A stretch of DNA of 64,000 bases from Candidatus Izemoplasmatales bacterium (GCA_041649275.1 JBAZNL010000008.1:1-64000), one strand, 5' to 3'; positions 45,587 through 56,820 are shown, numbered from the stretch's first letter. A program made the numbers and translations. Notes: generated by a model from the letters alone, not told the origin.

Positions 45587-47471
45587 GATGTCCGATTTCG
45601 ACCTGTTCCTGTTCCACGAAGGCAAGCTGCGCGAGGCAGACCGCCATTTCGGCGCCCACATCGTCCGCGACGAGGCGGGTGCGACGACCGGCGTCGAGTT
45701 CACCGTCTACGCCCCGCACGCCCGGATCGTCTCGGCCGTCGGCGAGTTCAACGACTGGGATTCCCGCACCCACGTCCTCGAGAAGACGGATCCGACGGGA
45801 ATCTGGAGCCTGTTCGTCCCCGGCATCGGCGAGTGGACGAAGTACAAGTACTGCATCGTCACGAGCTACGGGCAGACGATCTTCAAGGCCGATCCCTACG
45901 CCTATTTCGCCGACCTGCGGCCGGAGACCGCCTCGAAGGTCTACGACCTCGACGGCTACGTCTGGCACGACTCGACCTATCTCGAGAAGCGCCGCGCGCG
46001 TCGCCACGAAAACGACGGGATGGCGATCTATGAGGTCCATCTCGGCACCTGGATGACGAAGCCGGACAAGTCGTACCACAAGTACAACGAGCTCGTCGAC
46101 TACCTGATCCCGTACGTCAAGGCGAACGGGTTCACGCACGTCGAACTGATGCCCCTGGTGGAACATCCGCTCGACGAATCCTGGGGCTACCAGGGGACCG
46201 GATTCTACGCCGCCACCTCGCGCTACGGCGTTCCGAAGGACCTGATGTACCTGATCGACAAGTGCCACGAGCACAACATCGGCGTGATCCTCGACTGGGT
46301 TCCCGGGCACATCTGCAAGGACGCCCACGGCCTATACATGTTCGACGGCGAGCCGACCTACGAGTACGCCGACTACAAGATCCGCGAGAACGTCGTCTGG
46401 GGGACGGTCAACCTCGACCTCGGGAAGGGCGCGACGAGGAGTTTTTTGATCTCCAACGCGCTCTTCTGGATCCGCCGCTTCCACGCCGACGGGTTCCGCA
46501 TCGACGCCGTGTCCAACATCGTCTACTACCTCGGCAATTCCGCCGTCGGCGAGAACCGTCCGGCGATCGAGTTCCTCCAGAACCTCTCCGTCGCGGTGAA
46601 GCAGGAGGACTCCTCGGTCCTGCTCATCGCCGAGGATTCGACGACCTATCCGAACATGACCCGGTCCGTCGCCGAGGGCGGCGTCGGCTTCGACTACAAG
46701 TGGAACATGGGGTGGATGAACGACACCCTCCGGTATTTCGAAAAGGATCCGGTCTACCGCAGGTACCACCACGACCTGATCACCTTCGGGCTCGTCTACG
46801 CCTTCTCGGAACGCTTCGTGCTGCCGCTGTCGCACGACGAGGTGGTCCACGGCAAGCGGTCGCTCGTGAACAAGATGCCGGGCGACTACTGGCAGAAATT
46901 CGCCAACTACCGCACCCTCCTCGGCCTGCAGTTCACCCATCCCGGGAAGAAGCTCCTGTTCATGGGCGGGGAGTTCGCGCAGATGCACGAGTGGAAGGAC
47001 AAGGAGGAACTCGACTGGTTCCTCCTCCAGTATCCGCTCCACGAGCGCGCGGGAAGGTACTGCCGCGACCTGCTTTCGGTCTACCGCAGCCACAAGGCGC
47101 TCTACGAACTCGACGCCTCCCCCGAGGGCTTCCGCTGGATCGATTCGGCGAACCGCGACCAGTCGATCTTCTCCTATGTCCGCTATTCGTCCGACAAGGA
47201 CGACTTCTGCCTCGTCGTCCTCAACATGACCCCGGTCGCCTACGACGCCTATCGCGTCGGCGTCCCGCGGGCGGGCGTCTACGAGGAGATCCTGAACAGC
47301 GACAAGGACGTCTACGGCGGCTCCAACGTCTACAACGGCCTGCCGCTCATGTCGGAACCGGAACCGATGCACGCCTGCGAGCATTCGGTCACGATGAAGA
47401 TCGCGCCGCTGTCGGCGACGATCTTCCGTTTCCGCCCGCGTTCCGCGAGCGCGGCCGACGAACGGGACTAG
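45576..47471 (+). CDS. glgB: 1,4-alpha-glucan branching enzyme
   Basis: A 631-residue GH13 branching enzyme that makes alpha-1,6 branches in glycogen. An N-terminal CBM48 region (FTVYAPHARIVSAVGEFNDW) precedes the catalytic barrel. The nucleophile is in FHADGFRIDAVSN, the acid/base Glu in LLIAEDST and the third Asp in LPLSHDEVVHGKRS. The insert ESWGYQGTGFYAATSRYG is typical of GlgB. The C-terminal beta domain is complete. Its ATG lies within the recX end, with AAGGAGGA in front, and heads a glgB-glgC-glgDA cluster. Confidence 0.95.
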   Translation: MNPKMSDFDLFLFHEGKLREADRHFGAHIVRDEAGATTGVEFTVYAPHARIVSAVGEFNDWDSRTHVLEKTDPTGIWSLFVPGIGEWTKYKYCIVTSYGQTIFKADPYAYFADLRPETASKVYDLDGYVWHDSTYLEKRRARRHENDGMAIYEVHLGTWMTKPDKSYHKYNELVDYLIPYVKANGFTHVELMPLVEHPLDESWGYQGTGFYAATSRYGVPKDLMYLIDKCHEHNIGVILDWVPGHICKDAHGLYMFDGEPTYEYADYKIRENVVWGTVNLDLGKGATRSFLISNALFWIRRFHADGFRIDAVSNIVYYLGNSAVGENRPAIEFLQNLSVAVKQEDSSVLLIAEDSTTYPNMTRSVAEGGVGFDYKWNMGWMNDTLRYFEKDPVYRRYHHDLITFGLVYAFSERFVLPLSHDEVVHGKRSLVNKMPGDYWQKFANYRTLLGLQFTHPGKKLLFMGGEFAQMHEWKDKEELDWFLLQYPLHERAGRYCRDLLSVYRSHKALYELDASPEGFRWIDSANRDQSIFSYVRYSSDKDDFCLVVLNMTPVAYDAYRVGVPRAGVYEEILNSDKDVYGGSNVYNGLPLMSEPEPMHACEHSVTMKIAPLSATIFRFRPRSASAADERD

Positions 47472-47484
47472 GGGGGACGGACGG

Positions 47485-48616
<1,132 letters not shown>

Positions 48617-48624
<8 letters not shown>

Positions 48625-51034
48625 CCTCTTCATGGTCGTCGACGCGACCGCCAAGGGCAGTTTCGCCCAGCTCACGCGCCACCGCATGCCGGGGGCGCTT
48701 CCGTTCGGAGCGAAATACCGCCTCGTCGACTTCACCCTCTCCAACTGCAAGAACTCCGGGATCAAGAACGTCGCCATCTTCCCCTACGGCAACTACCGTT
48801 CGCTCGCCGACCACATCGGTTCCGGCGAACGCTGGGACCTGTCACGCCGCAAGGACGGCATCTTCATCCTCCAGCCGAAGAACATGAACCTCACCTACGA
48901 GGACGCGATCAGCTTCCAGAGGATGTACGAGCACCAGGAGTACTTCCTCCGGAGCACCCAGGAGTACGTCGTCGTCACCTCGGCCAACATCGTCTGGAAC
49001 ATCGACCTGAACGTCGTCCTCCACGACCATCTGATGAAGCACGCGGACGTCACCGAGGTCCGCGACCAGGACGGCAAGCGCCTGAACACCTTCATCATCG
49101 CCCGCAAGACGCTCCTGTCCTACGTCCTCGACTACGACGGGATCAACTTCCGCAACATGAACGAGGTCTTCGACTACGCCCCCGAGCTGGTCCGCAACAC
49201 CTACGTGTTCGAATCCGCCTGCTTCCTGATCGAGAGCCCGAAGGACCTCTACCGCGCCGACATGGCGCTCCTCGAACTCGACGTCAAGAGCCAGCTCTTC
49301 AACCCGAACCGCCCCGTCTACTCGAAGGAGACGATGTCCTCCCCCTCACGCTACGGCGAGCACGCCGACATCAAGGGGGCGATCGTCGCCTCCGGCGCCG
49401 TGATCGACGGCACCGTCATCAATTCGCTCATCGGCCGCAAGGCCGTGGTCCGCAGGGGCGCCGTCGTCGTCGATTCGGTCGTGATGAACCAGTGCGACAT
49501 CGGCGAGGACGCCGTCGTCAAGGGCGCGATCCTCGACAAGGAGACCGTGGTCCTCGCCGGTGCCGTGATCGAGGGCACCGCCGACGACCTCTTCCTCACC
49601 GAGAAGAAGCAGGTCGTCGCGAGGGACGTCGACCTCACCGTCCTGCAGGTCGCCGCCGAATGCGTTCCGTACGTCAAGACGGGCGGCCTTGCCGACGTCG
49701 TCGGCGCGCTCGCCGTGCGCTATCCCGCGCTCGGCGTGCGCTCGTCCGTGATGATGCCGCTGTATCCGAGGATCAAGGAGAAGTACCACCTCTTCCTCGA
49801 GAACGTCTGCGACCAGATCGTCGAGTACGGCGGGACGCGGTACAAGACCTCGCTCTTCCGCGTGACCGACAACGGCGCCGTCTTCCTCTTCGTCGAGTCC
49901 TACGACTTCTTCGACCGGCCGGCGCTCTACGGCTACGAGGACGACGGCGACCGCTTCGCCTTCTTCGCGAAGGCGGCCGTCGGCTACCTCTCGGCGCTCG
50001 ACGAACAGCCCGACGTCGTGCACGTGCACGACTGGCATCCGGGTCTTGTGCCGCTTTTGCTCAAGCGCGACCCGCGCTATCGCGACCTGAAGACGGTCCT
50101 CACCGTCCACAACGTCGAATACCAGGGGGTCTCGCCGTCGTCGGTGATCACGAAACTCGGCATCCCCGACTACCAGATCACCTCGGCCTACGTCAACTTC
50201 CTCGAGTCGGCGCTCTACAACGCCGGCCGGATCACGACGGTCTCGCCGACGTACCGCGACGAGCTCCATTACGAATACTACGCGAAGAACCTGATCGAGG
50301 CCTTCCTCCGCCGCGACCGCGACTTCTACGGGATCCTGAACGGCCTCGACCCCGACGTCGGACCCGAAAACGACCTCACGATCCGGAAACGCTACGACGC
50401 CTCCACGGCATCCGCGGGGAAACGCGCCTGCAAGGAACACCTGCAGAAGGCGATGGGACTCCTCGAGGGCGAAGACCGCTTCGTCGCGGCGATGGTCACC
50501 CGCATCGCCGAACAGAAGGGTTTCGACATCCTGATCGCGGCGTTGCCCGAGATGATGGCCGACCCGGCCGTCGAGTTCGTCCTGCTCGGCACCGGCGAAG
50601 ACCGCTACGTCGACGCCCTGAAGGCGATCGCGGAGCGCTACCCCGGACGGATCCGCCTCAACATCGGCTACGATTCCGCCAATCCGAACGCGATCTACGC
50701 CGGCGCGGACGCGTTCCTGATGCCCTCGCGCTTCGAGCCGTGCGGCACCGGCCAGATGATCGCGCTTCGCTACGGCACCGTGCCGATCGTCCGCCAGACC
50801 GGCGGACTCAACGACACGGTCGAGACCTTCGACGCCGTCGCCCGGCGCGGGAACGGCTTCAAGTTCTACAACTACGACGCCCGCGACCTCGTCTACCAGT
50901 TCCAGAACGCCTTCCACCTGTTCCGCGACCGGCGCGAGGACTGGGACCGCCTCGTCCAGAACGCGATGGCCTCGCGGTTCCCGCTCGAGGCGTCCGCGAA
51001 GGCGTACGTCGAGCTGTACAAGACGATGCTGTAA
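48617..51034 (+). CDS. glgA: GlgD-GlgA fusion: regulatory ADP-glucose pyrophosphorylase subunit fused to glycogen synthase
   Basis: An 805-residue two-part protein. Residues 1 to about 338 are GlgD, the non-catalytic partner of GlgC: it lacks the GGxGxRL loop but keeps LPFGAKYRLVDFTLSN and the C-terminal beta-helix (GAIVASGAVIDGTVI). From about residue 339 it is a GT5 glycogen synthase starting with LTVLQVAAECVPYVKTGGLA, with the ADP-glucose-binding KTGGLADVVG, VHVHDWHPGLVP and the late SRFEPCGTGQMIALRYG motif. No start codon with ribosome binding site is seen at the junction (about 49631), so one polypeptide is made. Normally these are two separate genes. The fusion would place ADP-glucose synthesis and use together. 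Confidence 0.92.
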
Positions 51035-51075
51035 CCGATTACCTGAGATTCTTCTCGCGTTGCGTGCGCGTGCGA

Positions 51076-51084
51076 TGGTATAAT
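51076..51084 (+). promoter_or_regulatory. extended -10 promoter for glgP
   Basis: TGGTATAAT, 23 bases before the glgP ATG. No clear terminator precedes it, so read-through from the glgBCDA genes is also possible. Confidence 0.65.
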
Positions 51085-51106
51085 GCTCCGTAGTGAGGTG
51101 TCAACC

Positions 51107-53521
51107 ATGAAACAACCCCATTTCCAATCTCCCGCCGTCTTCGCGGCGACGTTCGTCGAACGGCTCCGCGCGACCTATCTGACCGACGTCGCTTCTTCGA
51201 GCGTGCGCCAGCGCTTCAACATCCTCGGGACCCTCGTCCGCGAAGCGATCGCCGACGACTGGATCGCCACGTCCCGCCGCCTCGAGGAGCGCGGCGCCAA
51301 GGAAGTCTACTATTTCTCGATGGAGTTCCTGATGGGCCGCCTGATCACCAACAACCTGATCAACATGGGCGTCCGCGACGTCGCCGAACAGGCCTTCGAT
51401 GGCCTCGGCCTCGACCTGAACGAACTCGAGGAGTTCGAATCCGACCCCGGTCTCGGAAACGGCGGTCTCGGCCGCCTCGCGGCCTGCTACCTCGATTCGA
51501 TGGCCTCGCTCGGGATCCCCGGCTTCGGCCACTGCATCCGCTACCGCTACGGTCTCTTCCGCCAGGCGATCAAGAACGGATACCAGGAGGAGCGTCCCGA
51601 CAACTGGCTCTCCGACGGGTACGTCTGGGAGGTCCGCAAGGAGGAGGAGTCCGAGGACGTCGCCTTCGGCGGCAACGTCGAATGGGTCGACGGGAAGTTC
51701 GTCTACCGGCCCGGGATGTACGTGCGCGCCGTGCCCTACGACGTCCCGATCGTCGGCGCCGACAACGGCGTCGTCAACCACCTGCGGCTCTGGAACGCCG
51801 AGGCGTCGCGCAAATATCCGAAGGGGCGTTCGGCGTTCGAGTACGAGTTCGAACTCCAGAAGCTCTCCGGCTTCCTCTATCCCGACGACACCACCGAGGA
51901 CGGCAAGCGGCTCCGGCTGATGCAGCAGTACTTCTTCACCTCGGCCGGCGTGAAGGGCGTCGTGCGCCGCCACAAGGCGCGCTTCGGCACCGTCCGCAAC
52001 CTCGCCGAGAAGGCCGTCTTCCACATCAACGACACGCACCCGACGCTGATCATCCCGGAACTGATGCGCATCCTCGTCGACGAGGAGGGCATGGAGTGGG
52101 AAGACGCCTGGCGGATCGTGACCGCATCGACCGCCTATACGAACCACACGATCATGTCCGAGGCGCTCGAGAAATGGCCGACCTATCTCCTCCAGCCGGT
52201 CCTGCCCAGAATCTTCCAGCTGATCGAGGAGATCAACCGCCGCTTCACCAACGATCTCCTCGAACGCTACACCTACGACCAGATCGAGAAGGTCAACCGG
52301 ATGGCGATCATCGCCGGCGGCCAGGTCCGGATGGCGAACCTCTGCCTCGTCGCCTGCCGTTCGGTGAACGGCGTCGCGAAGCTCCACACCGACATCCTGA
52401 AGAACATCGAGATGAACGACTTCTACCGGCTCATGCCGGAGAAGTTCAAGAACGTGACCAACGGCATCACCCACCGCCGCTGGCTGATCCACTCCAACCC
52501 GGAACTGACCGCAATCCTCGACGGCGCGATCGGCGTCGGCTGGCGGAAGGATCCCGCGAAGCTTTCCGACTTCGAACGCTTCGCCGACGACGGCGCGGTC
52601 CAGGCCTCGATCGCGGAGATGAAGCGCGCCAAGAAGGCCGCCCTCGCCGCCCGGATCCGTTCCGAGCACGGCGTCGAGGTCGATCCCGACTCGCTCTTCG
52701 ACATTCAGGTGAAGCGCCTCCACGAGTACAAGCGCCAGCTGCTGAACGCGCTTCACATCATGGCGGTCTACGAGAAGCTCAAGACCGATCCCGCCTTCAA
52801 GGCCGGATACGTGCCGCATACCTTCGTCTTCGGCGCGAAGGCCGCCGGCGCCTACTTCTTTGCCAAGAAGGTCATCAAGCTGATCAACACGATCGGCGAC
52901 AAGGTGAACGCCGATCCCGACACGAACGCGCTCCTCAAGGTCGTCTTCGTGGAAAACTACAACGTCAGCTACGCCGAGAAGATCATGCCGGCGGCGGACC
53001 TCTCCGAGCAGATCTCGACCGCCTCGAAGGAGGCCTCCGGCACCGGGAACATGAAGTTCATGATGAACGGCGCCCTCACCATCGGCACCGAGGACGGGGC
53101 CAACGTCGAGATCCACGAACTGGTCGGCGACGACCACATCTTCGTCTTCGGCCTCCGATCCGAGGACGTGACGCGGATCGCGCGCGAGCGCAACTACCGC
53201 CCGATGGACCATTACGAATCCGACCCCGAGCTCCGGCTGACCCTCGACCGGCTCGTGAACGGCTTCTTCCAAAACGTCGCCCCCGACGAGTTCCGCGAGA
53301 TCCGCGACCGGCTCCTCTACGACGACACGTATCTGATCCTGAAGGATTTCCGGGCCTACTGCGACGCCCACGAACGGGCGAACGAGGCCTACAAGGACCC
53401 GCGGCGGTGGTTCCGGTCGGCGATCGTCAACATCGCCCGGAGCGGCGTGTTCAGCTCCGATCGTTCCATCCGCGAATACGCGGAGGGCATCTGGCACGTC
53501 GAACCGTCCTGCCTGCCGTGA
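51107..53521 (+). CDS. glgP: glycogen/maltodextrin phosphorylase
   Basis: An 804-residue GT35 phosphorylase releasing glucose-1-phosphate from alpha-glucans. The pyridoxal-phosphate lysine is K650 within EASGTGNMKFMMNGALTIG. Other family blocks are YFSMEFLMGRLITNNL, ESDPGLGNGGLGRLAACYLD, FHINDTHPTLIIPELMR and DIQVKRLHEYKRQLLN. The length equals that of bacterial GlgP/MalP, so substrate preference (glycogen or maltodextrin) cannot be read; the location favours glycogen. Start ATG 51107 follows GAGGTG; earlier in-frame codons fall on the promoter. Confidence 0.96.
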   Translation: MKQPHFQSPAVFAATFVERLRATYLTDVASSSVRQRFNILGTLVREAIADDWIATSRRLEERGAKEVYYFSMEFLMGRLITNNLINMGVRDVAEQAFDGLGLDLNELEEFESDPGLGNGGLGRLAACYLDSMASLGIPGFGHCIRYRYGLFRQAIKNGYQEERPDNWLSDGYVWEVRKEEESEDVAFGGNVEWVDGKFVYRPGMYVRAVPYDVPIVGADNGVVNHLRLWNAEASRKYPKGRSAFEYEFELQKLSGFLYPDDTTEDGKRLRLMQQYFFTSAGVKGVVRRHKARFGTVRNLAEKAVFHINDTHPTLIIPELMRILVDEEGMEWEDAWRIVTASTAYTNHTIMSEALEKWPTYLLQPVLPRIFQLIEEINRRFTNDLLERYTYDQIEKVNRMAIIAGGQVRMANLCLVACRSVNGVAKLHTDILKNIEMNDFYRLMPEKFKNVTNGITHRRWLIHSNPELTAILDGAIGVGWRKDPAKLSDFERFADDGAVQASIAEMKRAKKAALAARIRSEHGVEVDPDSLFDIQVKRLHEYKRQLLNALHIMAVYEKLKTDPAFKAGYVPHTFVFGAKAAGAYFFAKKVIKLINTIGDKVNADPDTNALLKVVFVENYNVSYAEKIMPAADLSEQISTASKEASGTGNMKFMMNGALTIGTEDGANVEIHELVGDDHIFVFGLRSEDVTRIARERNYRPMDHYESDPELRLTLDRLVNGFFQNVAPDEFREIRDRLLYDDTYLILKDFRAYCDAHERANEAYKDPRRWFRSAIVNIARSGVFSSDRSIREYAEGIWHVEPSCLP

Positions 53522-53524
53522 ACC

Positions 53525-53558
53525 GGCGGATCCCGCTTTCGACGGGATCCGCCTTTTT
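53525..53558 (+). terminator. intrinsic terminator of glgP
   Basis: GGCGGATCCCG/CGGGATCCGCC stem, seven-base loop and five T. Confidence 0.93.
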
Positions 53559-53589
53559 CATCGTTTTCGGATACGGGCGGACGGTTCTT

Positions 53590-53598
53590 TGATATAAT
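53590..53598 (+). promoter_or_regulatory. extended -10 promoter for the lipoprotein-cyclase pair
   Basis: TGATATAAT, 22 bases before the ATG at 53620. Confidence 0.65.
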
Positions 53599-53619
53599 CT
53601 TCATCGAGGTGACTGACCC

Positions 53620-54366
53620 ATGAAAAAAACGCTCCTGCTCCTCCTTGCCTTCCTCTTCGCCGGCAGCCTGACGGCCTGCGAACGGACGCTTCCAGACTAT
53701 ACCGCCGACGAGGCCTTCGACCTCATGAACGAGGCGATCTCCCGCTGGCTTTCGGCCGAATCCTTCACGCTCGACTATGCGTCGACCTACGTCGCCGGGT
53801 CCGTCGAGACGACGGAGTCGATGACGGTCCGGCTGAAGCACGGCGGCGCCGACGATCTGATCGCCTACGTCGCCACGACGATCGAGGAGCCCGACCGCTG
53901 GCAGAATTCCGAGACCCAGTACGAAGACGGACGCGTCTACGTCGCCCGCAACGAGAACGGAACCGTCACGCGCACGTGGTCGACGACCCCGCGCGCCGAG
54001 TTCGAGTCTCTCTACCGCTCGTTCCTCAAGGACGAGATCAACGAGGCCGACACGCGCGCCGATTCGTTCGTCGTCGACGCCGACCAGTGTACGGTGCAGT
54101 TCGAGTTCGACGCCACCATGATCGAATCGACCTTCCACGTCCCCGCCGACATCGATTCGGTCCGTTTCGCGACCGTCGCCGTGACCTTCACGCACGACGC
54201 CGACCTGCTTGCGCTCGAGGTTTCTTACGGGACGACGGCGGACGACGTCGACGGCACCGTGAGCTATACCGTCGCCTTCGACAAGATCGACCGCTACCTC
54301 GTCATCGCCCGCCTCTCCGCTTCCGAGAAGGCCGCCTACACGGAGTCCGCCGATGCGGCAGAATGA
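53620..54366 (+). CDS. hypothetical lipoprotein
   Basis: A 248-residue lipoprotein with a clear signal peptide and the lipobox GSLTAC (Cys at residue 20). The mature part is rich in Asp, Glu and Thr and alternates predicted beta strands (AESFTLDYASTYVAG, TRTWSTTPRAEF, TVSYTVAFDKI), resembling LolA-like or other small beta-sheet lipoproteins in general pattern, but I do not recognise a family. The start follows GAGGTGA. Its end overlaps the cyclase gene by 14 bases, so the two are cotranscribed. Confidence 0.75.
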   Translation: MKKTLLLLLAFLFAGSLTACERTLPDYTADEAFDLMNEAISRWLSAESFTLDYASTYVAGSVETTESMTVRLKHGGADDLIAYVATTIEEPDRWQNSETQYEDGRVYVARNENGTVTRTWSTTPRAEFESLYRSFLKDEINEADTRADSFVVDADQCTVQFEFDATMIESTFHVPADIDSVRFATVAVTFTHDADLLALEVSYGTTADDVDGTVSYTVAFDKIDRYLVIARLSASEKAAYTESADAAE

Positions 54367-55000
54367 GCAACTCGTCGATCTGACCCGGCCGCTCTCCGAG
54401 CAAACTCCCGTCTATCCGGGCGACCCGTCCTTCCGGGTCGCCGTCGCCCACGAGGCGGGGGACGTCGGCTTCCGGCTCGCGCAGGTGACGACCGGACTCC
54501 ACGTGGGAACCCACCTGGATGCGCCGCGGCACTTTTTCGCCGCGGGGTCGGGCGTCGACGGAATCGCCATCGCGAAGACCGTCGGCCGCGCGAATCTGAT
54601 CCGCGTGACCCCGCACGACGGGATCGTCCGGACCGCGGACCTCGCCGCGGCCTGGGAACGGCTGTGCGAACGGACGCCGCGCCTGCTGGTCTCGACCGGC
54701 TGGGAACGCCGGTTCGGCGAAACCGACTTCTTCACCGGACACCCCGGCTTCGAACCGTCGCTCTTCGCGTTTCTGAAGGAGCGGGACATCGTCCTCCTCG
54801 GCGTCGACATGCCTTCCGTCAAATATGGGAAAAGCGACAACGCCGCCTGTCATTCTGACCTGCTCGGCGCCGGCATCGTCGTCGTCGAGACCCTTTGCGC
54901 CCTCGAAGGACTGCCGCCGGCGTTCTTCCTCTCGTGCGCACCGCTGCCGCTCGTCGGCCTCGACGGGTCGCCCGTGCGCGCCTACGCGATCGTCGCCTGA
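54353..55000 (+). CDS. cyclase-family metal-dependent hydrolase (kynurenine formamidase-like)
   Basis: A 215-residue member of the cyclase/KynB superfamily of metal-dependent amide or ester hydrolases. The metal motif HxGTHxDxPxH is intact (HVGTHLDAPRH, residues 50-60), VDLTRPLSEQTPVYPGDPSF opens the protein and LGVDMPSVKYGKSDNAACH is typical of the active site. No tryptophan-catabolism genes are nearby, so a formylkynurenine substrate is doubtful and the true substrate is unknown. It is translationally linked to the lipoprotein gene upstream. Confidence 0.82.
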   Translation: MRQNEQLVDLTRPLSEQTPVYPGDPSFRVAVAHEAGDVGFRLAQVTTGLHVGTHLDAPRHFFAAGSGVDGIAIAKTVGRANLIRVTPHDGIVRTADLAAAWERLCERTPRLLVSTGWERRFGETDFFTGHPGFEPSLFAFLKERDIVLLGVDMPSVKYGKSDNAACHSDLLGAGIVVVETLCALEGLPPAFFLSCAPLPLVGLDGSPVRAYAIVA

Positions 55001-55003
55001 GGC

Positions 55004-55032
55004 TTGCATCCATCTCCGTTCTGCGGTATAAT
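55004..55032 (+). promoter_or_regulatory. promoter of the ribU riboswitch unit
   Basis: TTGCAT, exactly 17 bases, TATAAT. Confidence 0.8.
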
Positions 55033-55053
55033 GGAAATACAATCGAACATACG

Positions 55054-55157
55054 ACTTCGGGGCGGGGTGCGATTCCCCACCGGCGGTAGAGTCCGCAAGC
55101 GCAAGCACGATCGGGTGGAATTCCCGAACCGACAGTACAGTCTGGATGGAAGAAGTC
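55054..55157 (+). promoter_or_regulatory. FMN riboswitch (RFN element)
   Basis: All conserved RFN parts are present in order: ACTTCGGGGCGGGGTG, ATTCCCCACCGGCGGT, the GAGTCCGC arm, GGTGGAATTCCCGAACCGAC, AGTACAGTCTGGATGG and the closing GAAGAAGT. The element is followed at 55182-55213 by an intrinsic terminator, so FMN binding should stop transcription of the riboflavin importer downstream. Confidence 0.96.
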
Positions 55158-55181
55158 GGCGCAACGCTTCCTTTGCGCACG

Positions 55182-55213
55182 AAATCGCCCCCTTGCACGG
55201 GGCGATTTTCTTT
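55182..55213 (+). terminator. regulated terminator of the FMN riboswitch
   Basis: AAATCGCCCC/GGGGCGATTT stem, seven-base loop and T-rich tail, ending just before the ribU ribosome binding site. Confidence 0.88.
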
Positions 55214-55225
55214 GGGAGGATTCCG

Positions 55226-55873
55226 ATGGAAAACAATCAAGTCAACTGCGTCAAGAGACGGACGACGCCGGTCCGCTGGCTCGCGCTCGTCGCGATCCTC
55301 GGCACGATGTCCGCGGTGATCATGCTCGCTGAATTCGCGATCCCGTTCCTCGGGCCGTCGTTCCTCAAGCTCGACCTGTCGGAGGTGCCGGTGATGATCG
55401 GCGCGTTCGCACTCGGTCCGATCGCCGGGATCGCGATCGAAGGGATCAAGATCACCGTCAACCTGCTCATCGAGGGAACCCTGACCTGGGGAATCGGCGA
55501 ACTCGCCAACTTCCTGATCGGGATCGCGTTCGTGCTGCCCGCTTCGCTCGTCTACCGGTTCCACCGGACCCGCGGCGCGGCCCTGATCGGGCTTGCGGCG
55601 GGGACCTTCGTGATGACCGCCGCCGGCGCCCTGCTCAACTGGTACGTGCTGCTTCCGTGGTACGCCGGACTGATGGGCCTCTCGCTCGATGACCTGATCC
55701 TGCAGTTCTCGATCGCGATCCCCTACATCACCGACGTCCGCACCGGCATCCTCTTCGGAATCGTCCCCTTCAACGTCTTCAAGGGGCTCGTGATCTCGGC
55801 GATCGTCATCGTCATCTACAAGCGCGTCTCGCCGCTGATCAAGGGCAGAGACGTGTGCGAAGATTCCGACTGA
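55226..55873 (+). CDS. ribU: riboflavin ECF transporter S-component RibU
   Basis: A 215-residue integral membrane S-component with about six helices, binding riboflavin for import with the shared EcfAA'T module (not in this window). The RibU segment FLKLDLSEVPVMIGAFALGP is characteristic, as is GIKITVNLLIEGTLTWGIGE. Control by an FMN riboswitch directly upstream makes the vitamin assignment firm. Start ATG 55226 has GGGAGGA. The cells probably scavenge riboflavin. Confidence 0.95.
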   Translation: MENNQVNCVKRRTTPVRWLALVAILGTMSAVIMLAEFAIPFLGPSFLKLDLSEVPVMIGAFALGPIAGIAIEGIKITVNLLIEGTLTWGIGELANFLIGIAFVLPASLVYRFHRTRGAALIGLAAGTFVMTAAGALLNWYVLLPWYAGLMGLSLDDLILQFSIAIPYITDVRTGILFGIVPFNVFKGLVISAIVIVIYKRVSPLIKGRDVCEDSD

Positions 55874-55885
55874 ATCCATCTTGAA

Positions 55886-55920
55886 AAACGAGGTTTCCCA
55901 TGCAGGGAAACCTCGTTTCT
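55886..55920. terminator. bidirectional terminator between ribU and a minus-strand gene
   Basis: AAACGAGGTTTCCC with its perfect 14-base complement around ATGCA; A- and T-tracts on both sides. Confidence 0.92.
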
Positions 55921-55931
55921 TTCGTTTGGGA

Positions 55932-56717
55932 TCAGAGCATCGAGGCGATCGTCGGATCCTCGATCACGGCCCGCAGTTCGGGACGGATCGGCATCCGGAG
56001 GGAGGCGCCCACGTCCGCGTAGACGAAGCGCTTCAGGGATGTCATGCTGTAGCTCGAAGACGAACCCTGACCGACGGAATAGGTCGCGCGGAGCGGACGT
56101 CCGGATTCGTCGAGTCGGATCGACCAGGTGAGGATCCGTCGCGACGCGAAGGAGACCCCCGTCGGTCCGACGGTCCGTTTCAGGATGATCCGACCGGGTT
56201 TCTCCCTGACCTTCCAGGTTTCGTCCTCCTGTTCCCGGAACGCCCAGAAGAAGACCGGATCGAACGGTGTCGGCGCGATCCTGCTTTGGGTCGTCGAAGC
56301 GACCCGACCGCTTCTCCGGTCGTACTCATGGGTCGATCCGGGGAGGGTGAGGATCTCCTTATGGCGTGTGACCACCAAGATCGCATATCGCCCGTCGGCG
56401 TCGATCGAGAGCCAGTGTCGGCGCTTTTCGCTCCGAACCAGAATGGCGATGCCGACCGTGAGGAAGATCGCGGAAAACAGGACGAAGAAGCGGATGAGAG
56501 ACCAGAAGCCCGCTTCGTAGAGCGGATCTCCGGGGGTGCGGAGGACGCCGTTGAACTCGATCGGAGAACCGGACAGGTAGAGCGACATGAAGATGCCTGC
56601 GTTCAACAGGATGACGAAGAGCGGGATCGGGAGGAAGAACGCGGGGAGAAGCGACTTCTCGACCGCGCTGGCGGTCTTGTAGCGGGAAAAGCTCATCTGG
56701 AGCTGGCCGATGGTCAT
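55932..56717 (-). CDS. hypothetical membrane protein
   Basis: A 261-residue protein with two transmembrane helices in the first third (FFLPIPLFVILLNAGIFM near residue 28 and FVLFSAIFLTVGIAILV near residue 77) and a beta-rich soluble domain of about 160 residues afterwards, beginning WLSIDADGRYAILVV. No family is recognised; the layout resembles small PH-like or stress-related membrane proteins. The start ATG at 56717 follows AAGAGGTGAT, an excellent site, and an extended -10 lies just upstream, so it is a real, monocistronic gene. Confidence 0.7.
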   Translation of the reverse strand: MTIGQLQMSFSRYKTASAVEKSLLPAFFLPIPLFVILLNAGIFMSLYLSGSPIEFNGVLRTPGDPLYEAGFWSLIRFFVLFSAIFLTVGIAILVRSEKRRHWLSIDADGRYAILVVTRHKEILTLPGSTHEYDRRSGRVASTTQSRIAPTPFDPVFFWAFREQEDETWKVREKPGRIILKRTVGPTGVSFASRRILTWSIRLDESGRPLRATYSVGQGSSSSYSMTSLKRFVYADVGASLRMPIRPELRAVIEDPTIASML

Positions 56718-56741
56718 GCGGATCACCTCTTGTCGAATCCC

Positions 56742-56750
56742 ATTATACCA
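56742..56750 (-). promoter_or_regulatory. extended -10 promoter for the minus-strand membrane protein
   Basis: On the minus strand TGGTATAAT, 24 bases before the ATG. Confidence 0.65.
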
Positions 56751-56820
56751 TGGTCGGGGGCGCATGCGGACGCGCTCGCGAGAAATTCGCGTACTTGTTG
56801 TGTCAAAAGACGCCCGAAGT

